Below are positions 1-10,626 of a DNA stretch of 33,486 nucleotides, in pieces. A program made the translations under genes and the position numbers. The notes under the pieces were generated by a model, which saw only the letters and a program-made list of their open reading frames with translations, was not told the origin of the DNA and ran no database searches. The stretch is from Gnetum montanum (lineage: Eukaryota; Streptophyta; Gnetopsida; Gnetales; Gnetaceae). The stretch spans positions 706,794-740,279 of the forward strand of contig MNCI01017890.1 of the NCBI GenBank assembly GCA_015680685.1, written 5' to 3'. Positions within the stretch are counted from its first letter, which is position 1; each line of letters starts with the position of its first letter.

Positions 1-936
1 TTTGGTCATGATTCCATACTTGTTGTGGTAGATAAATTTACTAAAATGGCTCACTTTATTTCATGTAAGAAAAGTAGTCATGATTCACATGTTTCTCATT
101 TATTCTTTCAACATGTGTGAAATTACATGACATACCCTTAAACATTATGAGTGATGGGAATGTTAACTTTACTAGTCATTTCTGGAGATCACTTTGGAAA
201 CTACTTGGGACTAAGTTATCTTTTTTAACAACCTATCACCCTCAAATTTATGGAAAAATTAAAGTTGTAAATAGGTATTTATGGTATTGAGATGTTTGTG
301 TGAGGATCAACCTCAAATATGGAAAAACATGTTGGTTCATGTTGAGTTATCATCTAATAATGCTTTCCATTTTAGCATTGATAAGAGTCCTATTATAGTA
401 AACTATGAATTTTCATCAAGAATGGTTGATGAGTTGTTGAAATTTTAAGATTGTGCCTCTTTGAGTTTAGACTTTGTTGAGCAAATAAGAAAATTACATT
501 AACAAGTTAAATCTCACTTAGAGAAGAAGACAAAGGTTGTATCTTCTAAGGCTAATTAGGGTAAGAGAATAATTAATTTCTAGATTGGAGATTATGTTTG
601 GACATATTTGAGTAAGGAGAGACAAAATAATGTGCACTTCTATAGGCTCAAGTTAAGAAGAATTTTCCCATTCAAAATTAGGATCAAAATCAATCCAAAT
701 GCCTATGACATTAATTACCTAATAATTTGCCTATTTCTTGTGTTTTTAATGTTTTAGATTTGAGCCCAAACCATGAGAATGTGGTTGCATTAGACTTTAA
801 GGATAGTTTTGAGATCCTTAAGAATGCAGTTGAAGACTTAACCTTAGCCAAGATACCAAGGAAAGAAATTGTGCTACAAGTAAGGGAAGCTAAAAGCATA
901 AGGGGAAAAAAGATGCATGAGTGCTTGGTGCATTGA
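1..936 (+). pseudogene. Ty3/Gypsy integrase, C-terminal part, decayed
   Basis: The start reads [19 protein letters not shown], the integrase core of Ty3/Gypsy elements. After a frameshift near 125-145 it continues with MSDGNVNFTSHFW and TTYHPQ. The second catalytic Asp is present (SDG, about 157). The catalytic Glu of the usual QTEVVNR motif is Lys (IKVVNR, about 258-276), a G-to-A change, and the first Asp lies outside the window. From about 585 the GDYVW...FPFKI...NAYDIN...FNVLDLSP series marks the C-terminal domain typical of chromovirus-like elements. Stops and frameshifts rule out function. The last open stretch ends at 936 and carries a short tail with no family motif that I recognise. 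The 5' part of the element is off the window. Lineage within Ty3/Gypsy is uncertain. Confidence 0.85.
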
Positions 937-1310
937 AACTATGAAGAGTCTAAAAATGTTATTTGAATCCATGATAAAGACTTGGTTTTGTGAGGTCTTA
1001 ATACTAGTCCAAGTGTATTTCCAACTTAAGGGAAAGCTCAAATTTTTAAGGATGGAAGAGATGATGAGGACATCACCTAGCCCATGTATAATCCTTAATG
1101 TGTTTGTGTGTGTTTCTTACATTGGTTTTTTTTTGTGATGATTCTAGGGTGTTTTAGCATGTTTGGGATTGTGTTGAGCCTATTTTGTTGAACTCAAGAG
1201 GTTCTAGGATCAATAGACACTTGTTTGGATATGTCTGAAGGTTCAAAACCTCAAAACAAGCATCTTGGTTTTTGGCTTAGGTAGGTAAGATATCTTAGCC
1301 TCTTATAAGA

Positions 1311-1542
1311 TGTCTCAGATGCATCCAAGACATCTCTTGAATTCTTAAGACTTCTGATCTTGATCCAAGATGTCTCAGTCTTTAGCAAGATGTCTCCACT
1401 AGATCCAAGACATCTCCTCTATCAAGTACCAACTTTCAGTTGGGATGTCTCACTTTCCTCCAAGACATCTTCTCTATCAAGTACCAACTTTCAGTTGGGA
1501 TGTCTCACTTTCCTCCAAGACATCTTAGGAAATTATGAGACA
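1311..1542 (+). promoter_or_regulatory. Cluster of TGTCTC motifs (auxin-response-element-like) in the LTR
   Basis: TGTCTC occurs at 1311, 1371, 1391, 1446 and 1501, and its complement GAGACA at 1537. All sit within a wider set of alternating AGATGTCT and AGACATCT words. TGTCTC is the classical auxin response element core bound by ARF factors. The link to auxin is inference. Two of the copies arise from the 55 bp tandem duplication. Confidence 0.4.
1405..1525 (+). repeat. 55 bp tandem duplication in the LTR
   Basis: Two copies (1405-1459 and 1460-1514) differ at one base (1416 C versus 1471 T), followed by an 11 bp partial third copy. Such near identity inside otherwise decayed sequence implies a late duplication or slippage event. 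Confidence 0.9.
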
Positions 1543-1616
1543 TTTTTTTGTATGAATTTCTAAAGATTCAAATTATGAATTTAAGAGGAAGAGAAGATGA
1601 ATAGACAAAAGAAAAG

Positions 1617-1624
1617 TATAAATA
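1617..1624 (+). promoter_or_regulatory. TATA box of the LTR
   Basis: TATAAATA sits just downstream of the motif cluster and upstream of a GAGAG-rich leader, as expected at the U3/R junction. Confidence 0.5.
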
Positions 1625-2039
1625 GACCTTCTAAGTCTTTATTTTGACTAAGAGAGTTTAGAAAGAGTAAGAGAGAGAGTCTAGGAAGAGTAAAAAATTC
1701 TACGGAATGAGTGGAGAGCTAAGAGAAGAAAGTAGTGATAGAGAGTCTGGAAAATTACCTTGGCTATCATCCTTGTGTGAATGTGATTTCTTTTATTGAT
1801 TTTTGTGTAAGGATTGAATTGAATATCTTGTCTATCCTTGGAAGTGTTTGCTTCTTTTCTGCTACAAATTCTCTTTTGGAGCAAGAATACATCTTTTATC
1901 TTTTCTTTCTTATTCAAATTTTCTTGTTTTTAGAATTGAGTGAGCTAGAATTATGCAATACAGGGGACCTCTTCATCAAACTTGCTAATGTTGTTAAATG
2001 TTGAATTGGAGCCTAAAAGTATTGTTTCTAAAGGCCAGC

Positions 2040-3060
2040 TAGTCAAAGATTTTGGGTAGTGATACTAACATTGATGCTAGAGTTAGTGACATTGAGCACT
2101 AATGCTTATGTTGATATTAACATCAATGACAATGTTAGGAAGATGACAAATTTCATGAAGGTTAGCATGCATACAAAGAAATACCTAATGCTGTATTGAA
2201 GATGTTGAAGTAATTGAGGAGCACTTAGTGACATTGATGCTAGTTCTTTTGATTATTTCAAAATTCAAGAAATAGTTCTAGATCTTGAAAAATTGGCTTA
2301 AATTACATGATGGAATGTGGTATTTATAGATCTATAATTAGCCAAAATTCATGGGATCTAAAAATGGAAAATTGGAGTTTGCATTTAGAAACCTAAAGTT
2401 TTCTAAATGCTGCTTAAGAAGGAACTAATGTTAATGTTGATATTGAAGCTAGTATGTCACTAAAGTATTAGTGAAATTTTACATCCTCATTTTAGGCTCT
2501 TGGAACATTCGATGATGTTGGATGTAATGTTGGTTATCATGGAAATAATTAAAGAAAGGTATTAGAAACTTGCGTAGATCTAAAATAATGTTAAAAATTA
2601 AAATTTTGAAGGTCTTGCTATCAATGATGCTCCGCAATGAAGCTAATGTTGGTGTCAACATCACTATCAATGGAACTTTGAATGCTTATTTCATTCTTTT
2701 GATTTCATTATTAATGCTAGAATTGATTCCTGGCTTCATGTGAATGGTTAGGGTGGGTTTGATACTAAAATATTATTGGAACCTATGGTGATACCAAGAA
2801 GTAAAATATTAAGGATCTCTCTATTAGTGTTATTTTGTACTAATGGTAATGTTGGCTTTAGTATCATTGAAGTTTTAGTAAGATTTTAACCCTTATTTTA
2901 GTGCCTAGAGTGGCAATTGATGCTGAAATGAATGCCTACCATCATGGAAATGGTCAGGGTTGATTATTGAAAACCTTCTTTTATTGGAGCCAATGTTGAA
3001 GATGGTGATTTTAATGATGTCTTTCTTAGTAATGCTAATGCTAATGCTAAATTTAGCTTC
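2040..3060. repeat. Degenerate repeat rich in GATGCTAATGTTGA-type words
   Basis: The stretch is built from loosely repeated words such as TTGATGCTAG and AATGCTAATG, with no sustained reading frame. About 2080-2540 is related, in the same orientation, to 21060-21490. Shared words in the same order include TTTCAAAATTCAA, ATCTTGAA, TATTTA.AG and ATTTTAG.C.CTTG.A. It is an old repeat of unknown class. Confidence 0.5.
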
Positions 3061-3414
3061 AGTATCACCCCCAAGCTGAATGTCAAAATCTTATAGTTTG
3101 AAATGACATCTCATGGAGATGCATGCAGGTATTAATCCCTTTGAGGTAGAGCTAAAGACCTTTGGATAAGATTATATCATGATTTCTAGCCTTGATATTC
3201 ATTAAGAGTTTTTTCTAAAGAAAGTTTGATAATGTAACATTTGCACTTGCTTTGATTGATGAAGCATAAAACAAGTGGGTACAATAGATTTAGAATGGTA
3301 AAACTAGTAACAAGGTAGAAGTTTTTAAGTGAAATGAGGATTCTTTTAAAGACCATGACTTGACTAGGACTTACAGTTACTACAAAATTAAAGACTAAAA
3401 GTTACTATGACTAC
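3061..3414. other. Unassigned non-coding stretch
   Basis: I see no gene, clear repeat or LTR homology here. A short stretch around 3225-3400 gives a gag-like reading with stops, but it is too weak to call. Confidence 0.3.
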
Positions 3415-3639
3415 ACCATGTAAAATACCACAAAATTTTGCATGTTATAACTAATCTTCATCATGTAGCTTTCATCTCATGAAACCCAAGGCAAAATTTC
3501 ATTGTAAATGTGAAAATTGTAACTCACAATGGGCAATTTCACATACTTTATATTTTTGGGATTGAAAAATGCCTCATAAGTGGTCAAAGCCTCATTACTC
3601 AAGTGAAAAAAGTCACTTAGTGTCTATATTTGGGCTGCC

Positions 3640-3664
3640 GGGGGGGGGGGGGGGGGGGGGGGGN
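3640..3664 (+). repeat. Poly-G run with one undetermined base
   Basis: 24 consecutive G are followed by N at 3664 and more G. The matching place in the 3' LTR reads GGGAGGGGGCGGGG (from about 19874), so the run expanded in this copy or the assembly is uncertain here. Confidence 0.9.
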
Positions 3665-3774
3665 GGTGTGGTGGGTGGTCAAAAATGCCTTTTGGAATGT
3701 TAAAAAAGGTAATTTGATGGGTTTTATGGGGGGTATACATTTTTCTATTCTAGAAAGACATGCAAGGGGATAGA

Positions 3775-4030
3775 TCTCACCTACCCCTAGTGTGGAAGGG
3801 TGAGGGGTTTGGAAACTTTCCCTCCTTCATTGTGGCATAACTTGAGAACTTTCTCCTTGTTTTGAAACTTTCCCCCCATAGCTTGGAAAGTTTTCCCCCA
3901 ATGTGAAAGTTTTTCCCTAGCTTGGAAACTTTCCCCTAGCCTAAAACATTTTTTCCTAGCTTGGAAACTTTTTCCCCCAGCCTAGAAATTTTTTTTCCTA
4001 GAATGGAAAATTCAATCCCCTAGCATGGAA
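3775..4030 (+). repeat. Short tandem array of CTTGGAAACTTTCCC words in the LTR
   Basis: About a dozen degenerate ~20 bp units of the form AGCTTGGAAACTTTCCCCC. The same array occurs in the 3' LTR (about 19940-20150), so it belongs to the family. GGAAA.TTTCC is itself palindromic. Confidence 0.75.
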
Positions 4031-4335
4031 GCCACAAGAAGTAAAATTCATCAATTCATGTACATCAACATTGACCAACCACTTCACCAAGCATGATGGA
4101 GAGCTTAGCATGTAAGATTCATCTCCAGTGTGAAAGGTGTGCCTCTGTTACTATTTATAGTGAATGGAATAACCATGGAGGAATAACTTATTATGTATAG
4201 TAACCCCCATAACGTATTATGTATAGTAACCCCCCAAAATTAGGCACCCATCTCACCTAAAATTGTAGCCAATTTGCAACAAATTTGCAGCCAAATAATG
4301 GCCAATTTGTAGCATCATTCATGGCCCAAAGATTC

Positions 4336-4343
4336 TATAAAAG
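4336..4343 (+). promoter_or_regulatory. TATA box of the element 1 LTR
   Basis: TATAAAAG marks the probable U3/R border. The 3' LTR has lost this box through a ~40 bp deletion between GCTAATTTGTAG and AAACACCATTTAGAGG, so the remaining right LTR could not drive transcription in this way. Confidence 0.55.
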
Positions 4344-4806
4344 CCAACCACAAACACCATTTAGAGGTTCTAGAATTTTTAGCAATTTTTGAGCATTATC
4401 AAGTAATTTACATACATACAATTCCACACTTGGGGCATTTTTAAGCACTCAAGAGCTATTACAAGTTCCCATGCATTCTCTTGAACCCCAGCATGGAAGT
4501 AGTATGGCCTTGAGATTTTGGTGGAATTTTGGTGTCAACACTAATGGAATTTTCAATCCCCAATGTGGAGCAACTTGAAATCCAAATTTTCCACCTTTTT
4601 CATCTCCCAACAAGGACCCAATTAATAGATCCAAAGTTGTAGCAGTGAGGAAAGGTTTGATAACATCAAGAGTGGCTTAGCACCTAGATCATGGAGCACA
4701 TCACATTAGCTTCAACAAGCTTTGAACTCTTGCATAAGTGACCCCCTTTTTGCTCATTTAGGCATCTTTTGTACACATTTTTCTAACTTATTCTTTATTT
4801 TTTCTT

Positions 4807-4812
4807 AATAAA
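4807..4812 (+). terminator. Polyadenylation signal in the LTR
   Basis: AATAAA in a T-rich context, 470 bp after the TATA box. The inverted LTR of element 2 has the same signal (TTTATT at 30636-30641), so it is conserved in the family. Confidence 0.5.
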
Positions 4813-5055
4813 GTTTTAAGTTTTAAGTTTTGTGTTCAAAAGTAAATTTTATTTTCTGTGCATTATTTGGTTCTATTTATATTCCCATGTTTCGCATCTC
4901 ATAAGTCCTTGGTTGATCTACCAGACTAGCTAAGATGCCTCAAATCTCATTTTTGTCATGGAGGCCCTAGGAATTTGGGGTTGGGAAACTACTTGCATCA
5001 AGGATCCTTGGTTTGGATTTCAGCAATTGAGGTTTTTAGTCACAATAGTTTTTCT

Positions 5056-5073
5056 TGGTTCTAGAAGCAGGGC
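5056..5073 (+). other. Primer binding site candidate (tRNA-iMet)
   Basis: TGGTTCTAGAAGCAGGG resembles the plant initiator tRNA-Met complement TGGTATCAGAGCCAGG with small changes. It lies at the point where homology to the other LTR fades. Confidence 0.45.
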
Positions 5074-5436
5074 CTTTGCCTAAATTTTATAACCAAATCT
5101 ATTCTTTTCATATCCATTTGCAAGTTTTTCCTTCATTTTTTGTAGCCAAAACCCTTGAAAAATTAATGCTATAGTGTGGAAGTTGTAGGTGGTTGGATTT
5201 TGGCTTTTCATAGTAGTTGCTATGAATTTTGTAGCCCAAATCAAATGTTGATATCTCTTCCCTATTACTATTTTTCCTTTTATTGCTAAAACTTTATTCT
5301 CTAGTTTCTAAAGTGGATGATTCAACTCATCCATGAGTCAGCTTTCCCCCCCCCACTTTTCCAAGTTGAGAAAATTGGTAGCTGGCTAAATCCAATTTTA
5401 GTGAAAAAATACCAACTTTTCACTTTGGTTTTTAGC

Positions 5437-6010
5437 CTTTCCCCCCATCAATGTTGAGGTAGGAGGTGTGAGATTCCCATCATCTCACCCCCTTTCTTTC
5501 CTTCCTTTGCCATACCTAGCATGAAAGCAGTTGGGAGGCTAACTTTGATGAAGTTTAAAATCAATCTTATAACTAGATTTTCTTTTGTGATAAGTTGAAA
5601 GTCATTTTCTAGCCAAAACTCCCAAGGAATCCAATGCTACCTTTACCCCCTATAGTAGAAACCTCATCATAGAAGCTATAGGTGGTTCGGGTGCTGGAAT
5701 TTCACAACATCTACAATGAATTCCTAGAGCAAAGCCAACATGGAAGCATTAACAGACATTTAATTTTTCCAAATTCTTTGCCACTAAACTAATGTTGGAT
5801 TCAATACCTACCAAACCTACTTTACCCTCCTTTTTGGCGCCCCCCCTCTCTCCAACATTGGAATAAGAAGGTCTGAGATTCCCATTATCTCATCCTCCTT
5901 TTCCCCCTTTCCATACCCAATGTAGAGGCACTTGGAAGGCCAACTTGGATGAGGTTTGAAGCCAACATTGCCAATATTCCAATTTTGGTAAAGAGGTAAA
6001 CCCCCCTTAT
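5437..6010 (+). repeat. Leader direct repeat with ~405 bp period
   Basis: Two related blocks, about 5437-5605 and 5830-6010, share GAGATTCCCAT.ATCTCA.CC, CTTTxCCATACC, AGGC.AACTT.GATGA and neighbouring words. AGATTCCCAT starts at 5471 and 5876. They fill part of the untranslated leader between LTR and gag. The rest of 5074-6150 shows no gene. Confidence 0.65.
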
Positions 6011-6150
6011 CCCCCACTTACTAATTATAGTAAGTATATCATTTTTTGTCATTTTTATTTCTTTTAAGATTTTTTGAATTTCATTCATTGCATTTTACCC
6101 CTATTTTTCCATTTATAGCCTATTTTTAAGCAATTCTTAGTACTATAACC

Positions 6151-9100
6151 ATGCCTTTTCAATAATCCACCAAACTATCCTTCACCTTCACTAGTGAAGA
6201 TGATAACCAACAAGTCATGAGGCTGGATGATCCCAAAGACCTTATCATCATTGAGTGTAGGTGATCATTGAGAATTAGAGGCGAGAGTCCTGATTTTTTA
6301 ACCATTAATGAAGATTGCTAGAACTTTAGTTGTGCCAAAATATAGGTAGACATGCTAATTCCACAAATTGAAGCTAAGGCCAAAAGGGAGTTTGAGCTCA
6401 TACACAGGGGTGGGAAAGAGTACATCCCTTCCATGTATGAAGAAATTCCTCTTGACATCTATTCTAGCATCCTATCCTAATTGATTCTTGTAAAAGAGAA
6501 GGATGATAAGTCTACCTTTAGGGAACAATAGGAAGAGGAGGATGAATTTAGTGTAGAATTTGAGCCTGAAAACATCCTAGGAGGACTATTCTAACAAACA
6601 TCCCCCAACATCACAGAACCTTTTCCTAATGCTTTTGTTTTCTCCATGGGCATGGTGCCACTATCTTCCACTCCTCCCCATCCTACTATGATAGATCTCA
6701 TTCTGATTGTAGCCACACATCACACTCAGTCAATGCCACAAATAACAAACTATAATACATCAATGCCATTTATAACATAATCTCAATATGTAAAACCATC
6801 AATGGTGGCTTTTACCATTGCAAATCTGTTAACTAGTCACATGGGGTCCATCATGAAACCCCCAACAACACAAGGGTCACATACCATATTTGTCCTATTT
6901 TTGACTCAAGTACCAGCACAAACATCTTTTTCTTTATTTGGCCCACAAGCCACAACATGGTGCAACCTTTTCCTTCTGTCATGCAAACCATAATGAGGCT
7001 ACAACCCTCACAATAGATGACACAATCTAATGTACAAAACTCACAAATTATGGAGCCATTTCAAGGCTTGGATCAAGCCTTCCAAATGATCCAAGACCTA
7101 ATAAAGAAGTTCAAGAGGCTTAAAGCCTCTACCACACAAACTATTAAGATTATGGACTTCTACCAAGATGATTTTGTAAGTCCTATAGTCCCACCTTTGA
7201 CACTTCTTCCTAGTGTCCTCATTTCATAATTTAACAAATATAGTGGAGAAGGTAATCCTAATTCTCACCTTATTACCTTTTGATTTGAATGATTTCTTTG
7301 ATAGCCATGGCCTCATACCATCATGAGGATTTTTCCTATGTCTTTGACTATGAAAGTACTCGATTGGTATCACACATTGCCTAGAGGATCTATATCCTCT
7401 TTGGAAGACTTAGTAGCCTAGTGTGTCAACTACTTCAAGTATAACATGAAGCTTGACACAATGCTTGACCAACTCATGAAAGTCAAGTAAGGACCCTTAG
7501 AACCCATACAAAAATTCATTTAGCAGCTCTAGTATTTAGTAGCCCTTAGAGCCCATAGCCAAAGCCTACTTGTTAGCCATATTCAAGGGAGTATTTGATG
7601 CCTTCATTAAGTGTAAACTCTACTACCTAGATCCATGGTCTTTGAGCCAAGCATTCTTGCAAACTAGAAATATAGAGGATGCTACAGAGGGTAGCCATTA
7701 TTTGGCCTATATATCATATAAAAACCAACATACTCAAAAAGACAAAGAAAAGAGCAAACAAAAAAACACTACTGTAGCAACTGTAAACAAGGAAACCATG
7801 ATCATAAGCCAAGGGCCAAAGGTCAACCTACCCAAGGCCCCCACCAATGACTACAATCACCAACCATTAACTTTTGGGATCACTACATCGACAACAAGTA
7901 GACCTAACTTCGAGAGGAAAAATAGGTCTAAATACACTATATTACCATTTAAACCATCCAAGTTGCTAAACCAACTCTTAAGAAGTGGACACATACAACA
8001 TAAAAAAATGACTGAAGCTGCTTGAAAGAAACACAAGCCACTATGTGAAATAACCAAAGATCCTTCTTGGGCAATGAAGGATGATCCTCAATTGCCTAAA
8101 TACTTTAAGTTAGACTAATTTTGCCATTATCATCAATTACCTAATCATGATATAGACTTCTACCTTGTGCTGAAGGATGACTTGTGAAGGATGATAGATA
8201 GGGAGAAACTGGTCATAGATGCTTCTAACCTAGTTCAACCAAAAAACTAGTTAATGTAGGTCTACAAAGTCCCTTTTAATGCTAATGATAGCTCCTATGT
8301 TATTTTAGAATCTAGCATCAATGACAATCGGAGATTTACAAGAGAACCATTCATGATTCAAGAACTTCTCTACAATGAAAGGGCTTATTCAGATTCTCGT
8401 AGCTCAAGATCCCCCTTCATTGTGAAAGTACCATCACGGATGCCTCTGAGAGAACCTTTTGTCATCAAGGTCTCTCAACCCAATACAACCCAAATAGTAA
8501 TAGCCCAAACAAATAAACAATAGCTCCCTATGGTGGCCAATGCTACTACCTCTTCCTTACAACCAATGGATGACAACCAAAAAACTTGAGCCAACCAAAG
8601 GAAGAAGCATAAGCAAAAGCTTGACAAGAAGGGAGATAAGCAGATGGAGGTATGAAAGGAAGTGGATCCACAAAATCCCACTCTCATTTCAGCTATACCT
8701 ATGACCTCCTCTACCCCATCTCCTTCAACCAACAAGCCACAAGAGGATACCAAAGCCCATGACCAAGACAATAAGGAAGAGCCACAATAGCCAAAGCCTA
8801 GAGTCAAAGTTTGAATTTTGGAATGCATGGAGGAAGTAAAGCACAACTGAGGTGGCAAGCCCATGACCAATGATAAAAGCTTCCTCAATGTAATGGACCA
8901 AATGAGGTAGTCCCTTAAGCAAAAAAACACAACCCTAAGCTTATATGACCTAATCATGACTTTGGCCACACATTTTAAGGTGCTAGTCAAAATGTTGACC
9001 TCCATACCCATTAGTGAGGATATTCCTACTAATGAGGAAGCCATCCATGTTGTGATGATTCCTCCCTCACCATGGGAGGAGAAGTTAACACCCTTAATAT

Positions 9101-9780
9101 TTTCCAATAGTGAAATTAAGGTTAATCCATAGAATGACAAAGTGACTATGACCCCTTAATTCATAACCATAAGCATAGGACAATTTAAAATACATTAGGT
9201 GCATGTTGATGATGGAGGTGCAACCAATTTCATTCCATGCACCATCATTGAACACTTGGGCTTAATTGAGTAAGTGCAACCTACAACCACCGCATCTCTT
9301 AAGTCCTTTAGTGGATCTAGAGTTGCTATCAAGGGGTCTATATCCTTTGCTTTATTAGCTGGAGAACAATTCCCTACTACCATAAACTTCTTGGTGGTGG
9401 AAGAAGCATTAGGATTCAACATGATCCGTGGAAGACCTTGGTTGGCTTAGTTACAAGTTGTGTCCTCACCCATCCATCAAGAAATTTACCTTGCTTATGA
9501 GGGAGGTGAAATCATCATTCATGATGATAACATGGCTTCCCTTGCTATCAACAATGTAGACATAGAGTAGAGGTTTGAAGTGGAGCTTCAAGAAGAAGCT
9601 CCTACCCATGAAGAGCAAATACCCAAGGCAACCAATGAAAATGATAGGAAATGGGATACATTATGCGATGAACTCCTTTTTAACATCATAAGCAAAGGAG
9701 ATGGAAAATATAAGCTTGTGCAGAGTAGGCCTTACTCACTCCCTAATCTTGCAAAGATTAGGAAGAGTCTACACAAGTGA
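6151..9780 (+). pseudogene. gag-protease of element 1
   Basis: Starts at ATG 6151 and ends at TGA 9780, exactly 1,210 codons apart. The frame shifts near 7000 and returns near 7550. Most damage is stop codons: in 6151-6993 about eight, each one step from CAA, CAG, CGA or TGG. Gag holds a KVLDWYHTLPRGSISSLEDL capsid motif (about 7350-7410) and a weak zinc-knuckle remnant C-x2-H-x4-H with the final Cys changed to Tyr (about 8120-8165). The middle is Lys/Gln/Pro-rich. Protease lies near 9165-9475 with active-site VDDGGATN (about 9199) and GRPWL (9430-9444). A tail of ~100 codons follows. Gag forms the capsid and binds RNA; the aspartic protease processes the polyprotein. The minus-strand homologue at 25430-28225 matches throughout, which supports the reading. 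Confidence 0.85.
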
Positions 9781-9984
9781 AGTTTACCTTAACCTTCACA
9801 TGCCTCTATGACTAGATGTAATGATAACCAAATAGCCTTATTTTTCTTTTGCAATTAATTATATCTTTGTTGTGTTATGCACATAGCCTAAGTTTATTTG
9901 CATCATTACCTATTTGCTACAACCTTTCTTTATTTTTACTTATGTTTTAAACATTAAAAAAGTGTCTCTTTTAGATATGGTCCA

Positions 9985-10105
9985 TAAATTGACATTTGAT
10001 TTACTATGACCTTAAACTGGCACTTCATCCACTAAGATGTTAAACTGGCATTATCGTTTGGTAAGATGTTAAATTGGCATTATGTCCTACCATGGTTTTA
10101 AACTG
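9985..10105 (+). repeat. 28-29 bp tandem repeat, TTAAACTGGCAT type, block R1
   Basis: TAAA(C/T)T starts at 9985, 10013, 10041, 10070 and 10099, giving five units with 28-29 bp period. Each unit also tends to carry ACTATGACC, CTAAGATG or a relative. It lies just after the gag-protease end, at the left side of the spacer. 9781-9984 is AT-rich and shows nothing else. Confidence 0.85.
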
Positions 10106-10626
10106 GAAAAATTATATAACTTGTGTCGAAAATGGCCTAAAACTAGTGGACATCCATTTTATTACTATATCTCTCTTTGCTTAGCCTATTATCACATTGA
10201 TTAGCCATTTGATTTTATAACCAAAAACATCAATGTAGCCATTTATAACATTTATAACTATAGATTCATATAGCCAAAAAATAAAACTGAATATTCAAAT
10301 TTAAAATTAAAATGTTCATAACATATATTCATAACCACAAGGTGTAGTAATGATGCCAAAGAATAACCATTTATAACATAGTCTTGGCTAATCATAGCCA
10401 TCAACATAAAAATAAAAATAAGATAAACTAAAGGAGGCTGTTGAGTGGCATCTAGAGGAGGAAGTGGTAGGTTAGTCCCACCCTCACCACTAGGGCTACC
10501 AATGTCTCCTTAGGCTTGAAATGCAACAAAATATAGCCATTTAGTGAGCCATAGCCAAAATCATAACTTAAAACAAAGACTAAAGCATAGAATATATCAA
10601 AGATATGAAGATTCTAACTCCATTAC

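Larger units (their letters stand above)
1136..1985 (+). mobile_element. Probable 3' LTR of the first Ty3/Gypsy element
   Basis: It lies downstream of the integrase and has LTR-like architecture: a repeat-rich upstream part (1300-1545), a TATA box (1617-1624), then a purine-rich GAGAG leader and a T-rich tail. Both ends are guesses, because no second LTR copy is in the window and no clear polypurine tract is visible. 937-1135 is a non-coding stretch between integrase and LTR. Confidence 0.5.
3415..5053 (+). repeat. 5' LTR of element 1
   Basis: The first ~950 bp match the partial LTR at 19660-20416 in direct orientation. The distal part (4590-5050) matches, in inverted orientation, the LTR at 30405-31515; landmark words include GTGGCT.AGCAC.TAGATCATGG. 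The LTR has a TATA box at 4336-4343 and AATAAA at 4807-4812, so R lies between them. The first ~80 bp present in the other two copies (words CTTTGTCGGTGCCTC) are missing here. The 3' border is set just before the primer-binding-site candidate. Confidence 0.75.

Noticed and set aside
8475-9140. 221-codon open frame on the minus strand
   Set aside because: It lies wholly opposite gag-protease of element 1, whose sense reading is backed by element 2. Sense-strand bias explains the open antisense frame, and no motif was seen.
6151-9780. Alternative genetic code (TAA/TAG as Gln)
   Set aside because: Stops often replace Gln, which recalls ciliate codes, but some replace Arg or Trp-like positions, frameshifts occur, catalytic residues are lost, and the elements are plant-type. 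Deamination explains it better.
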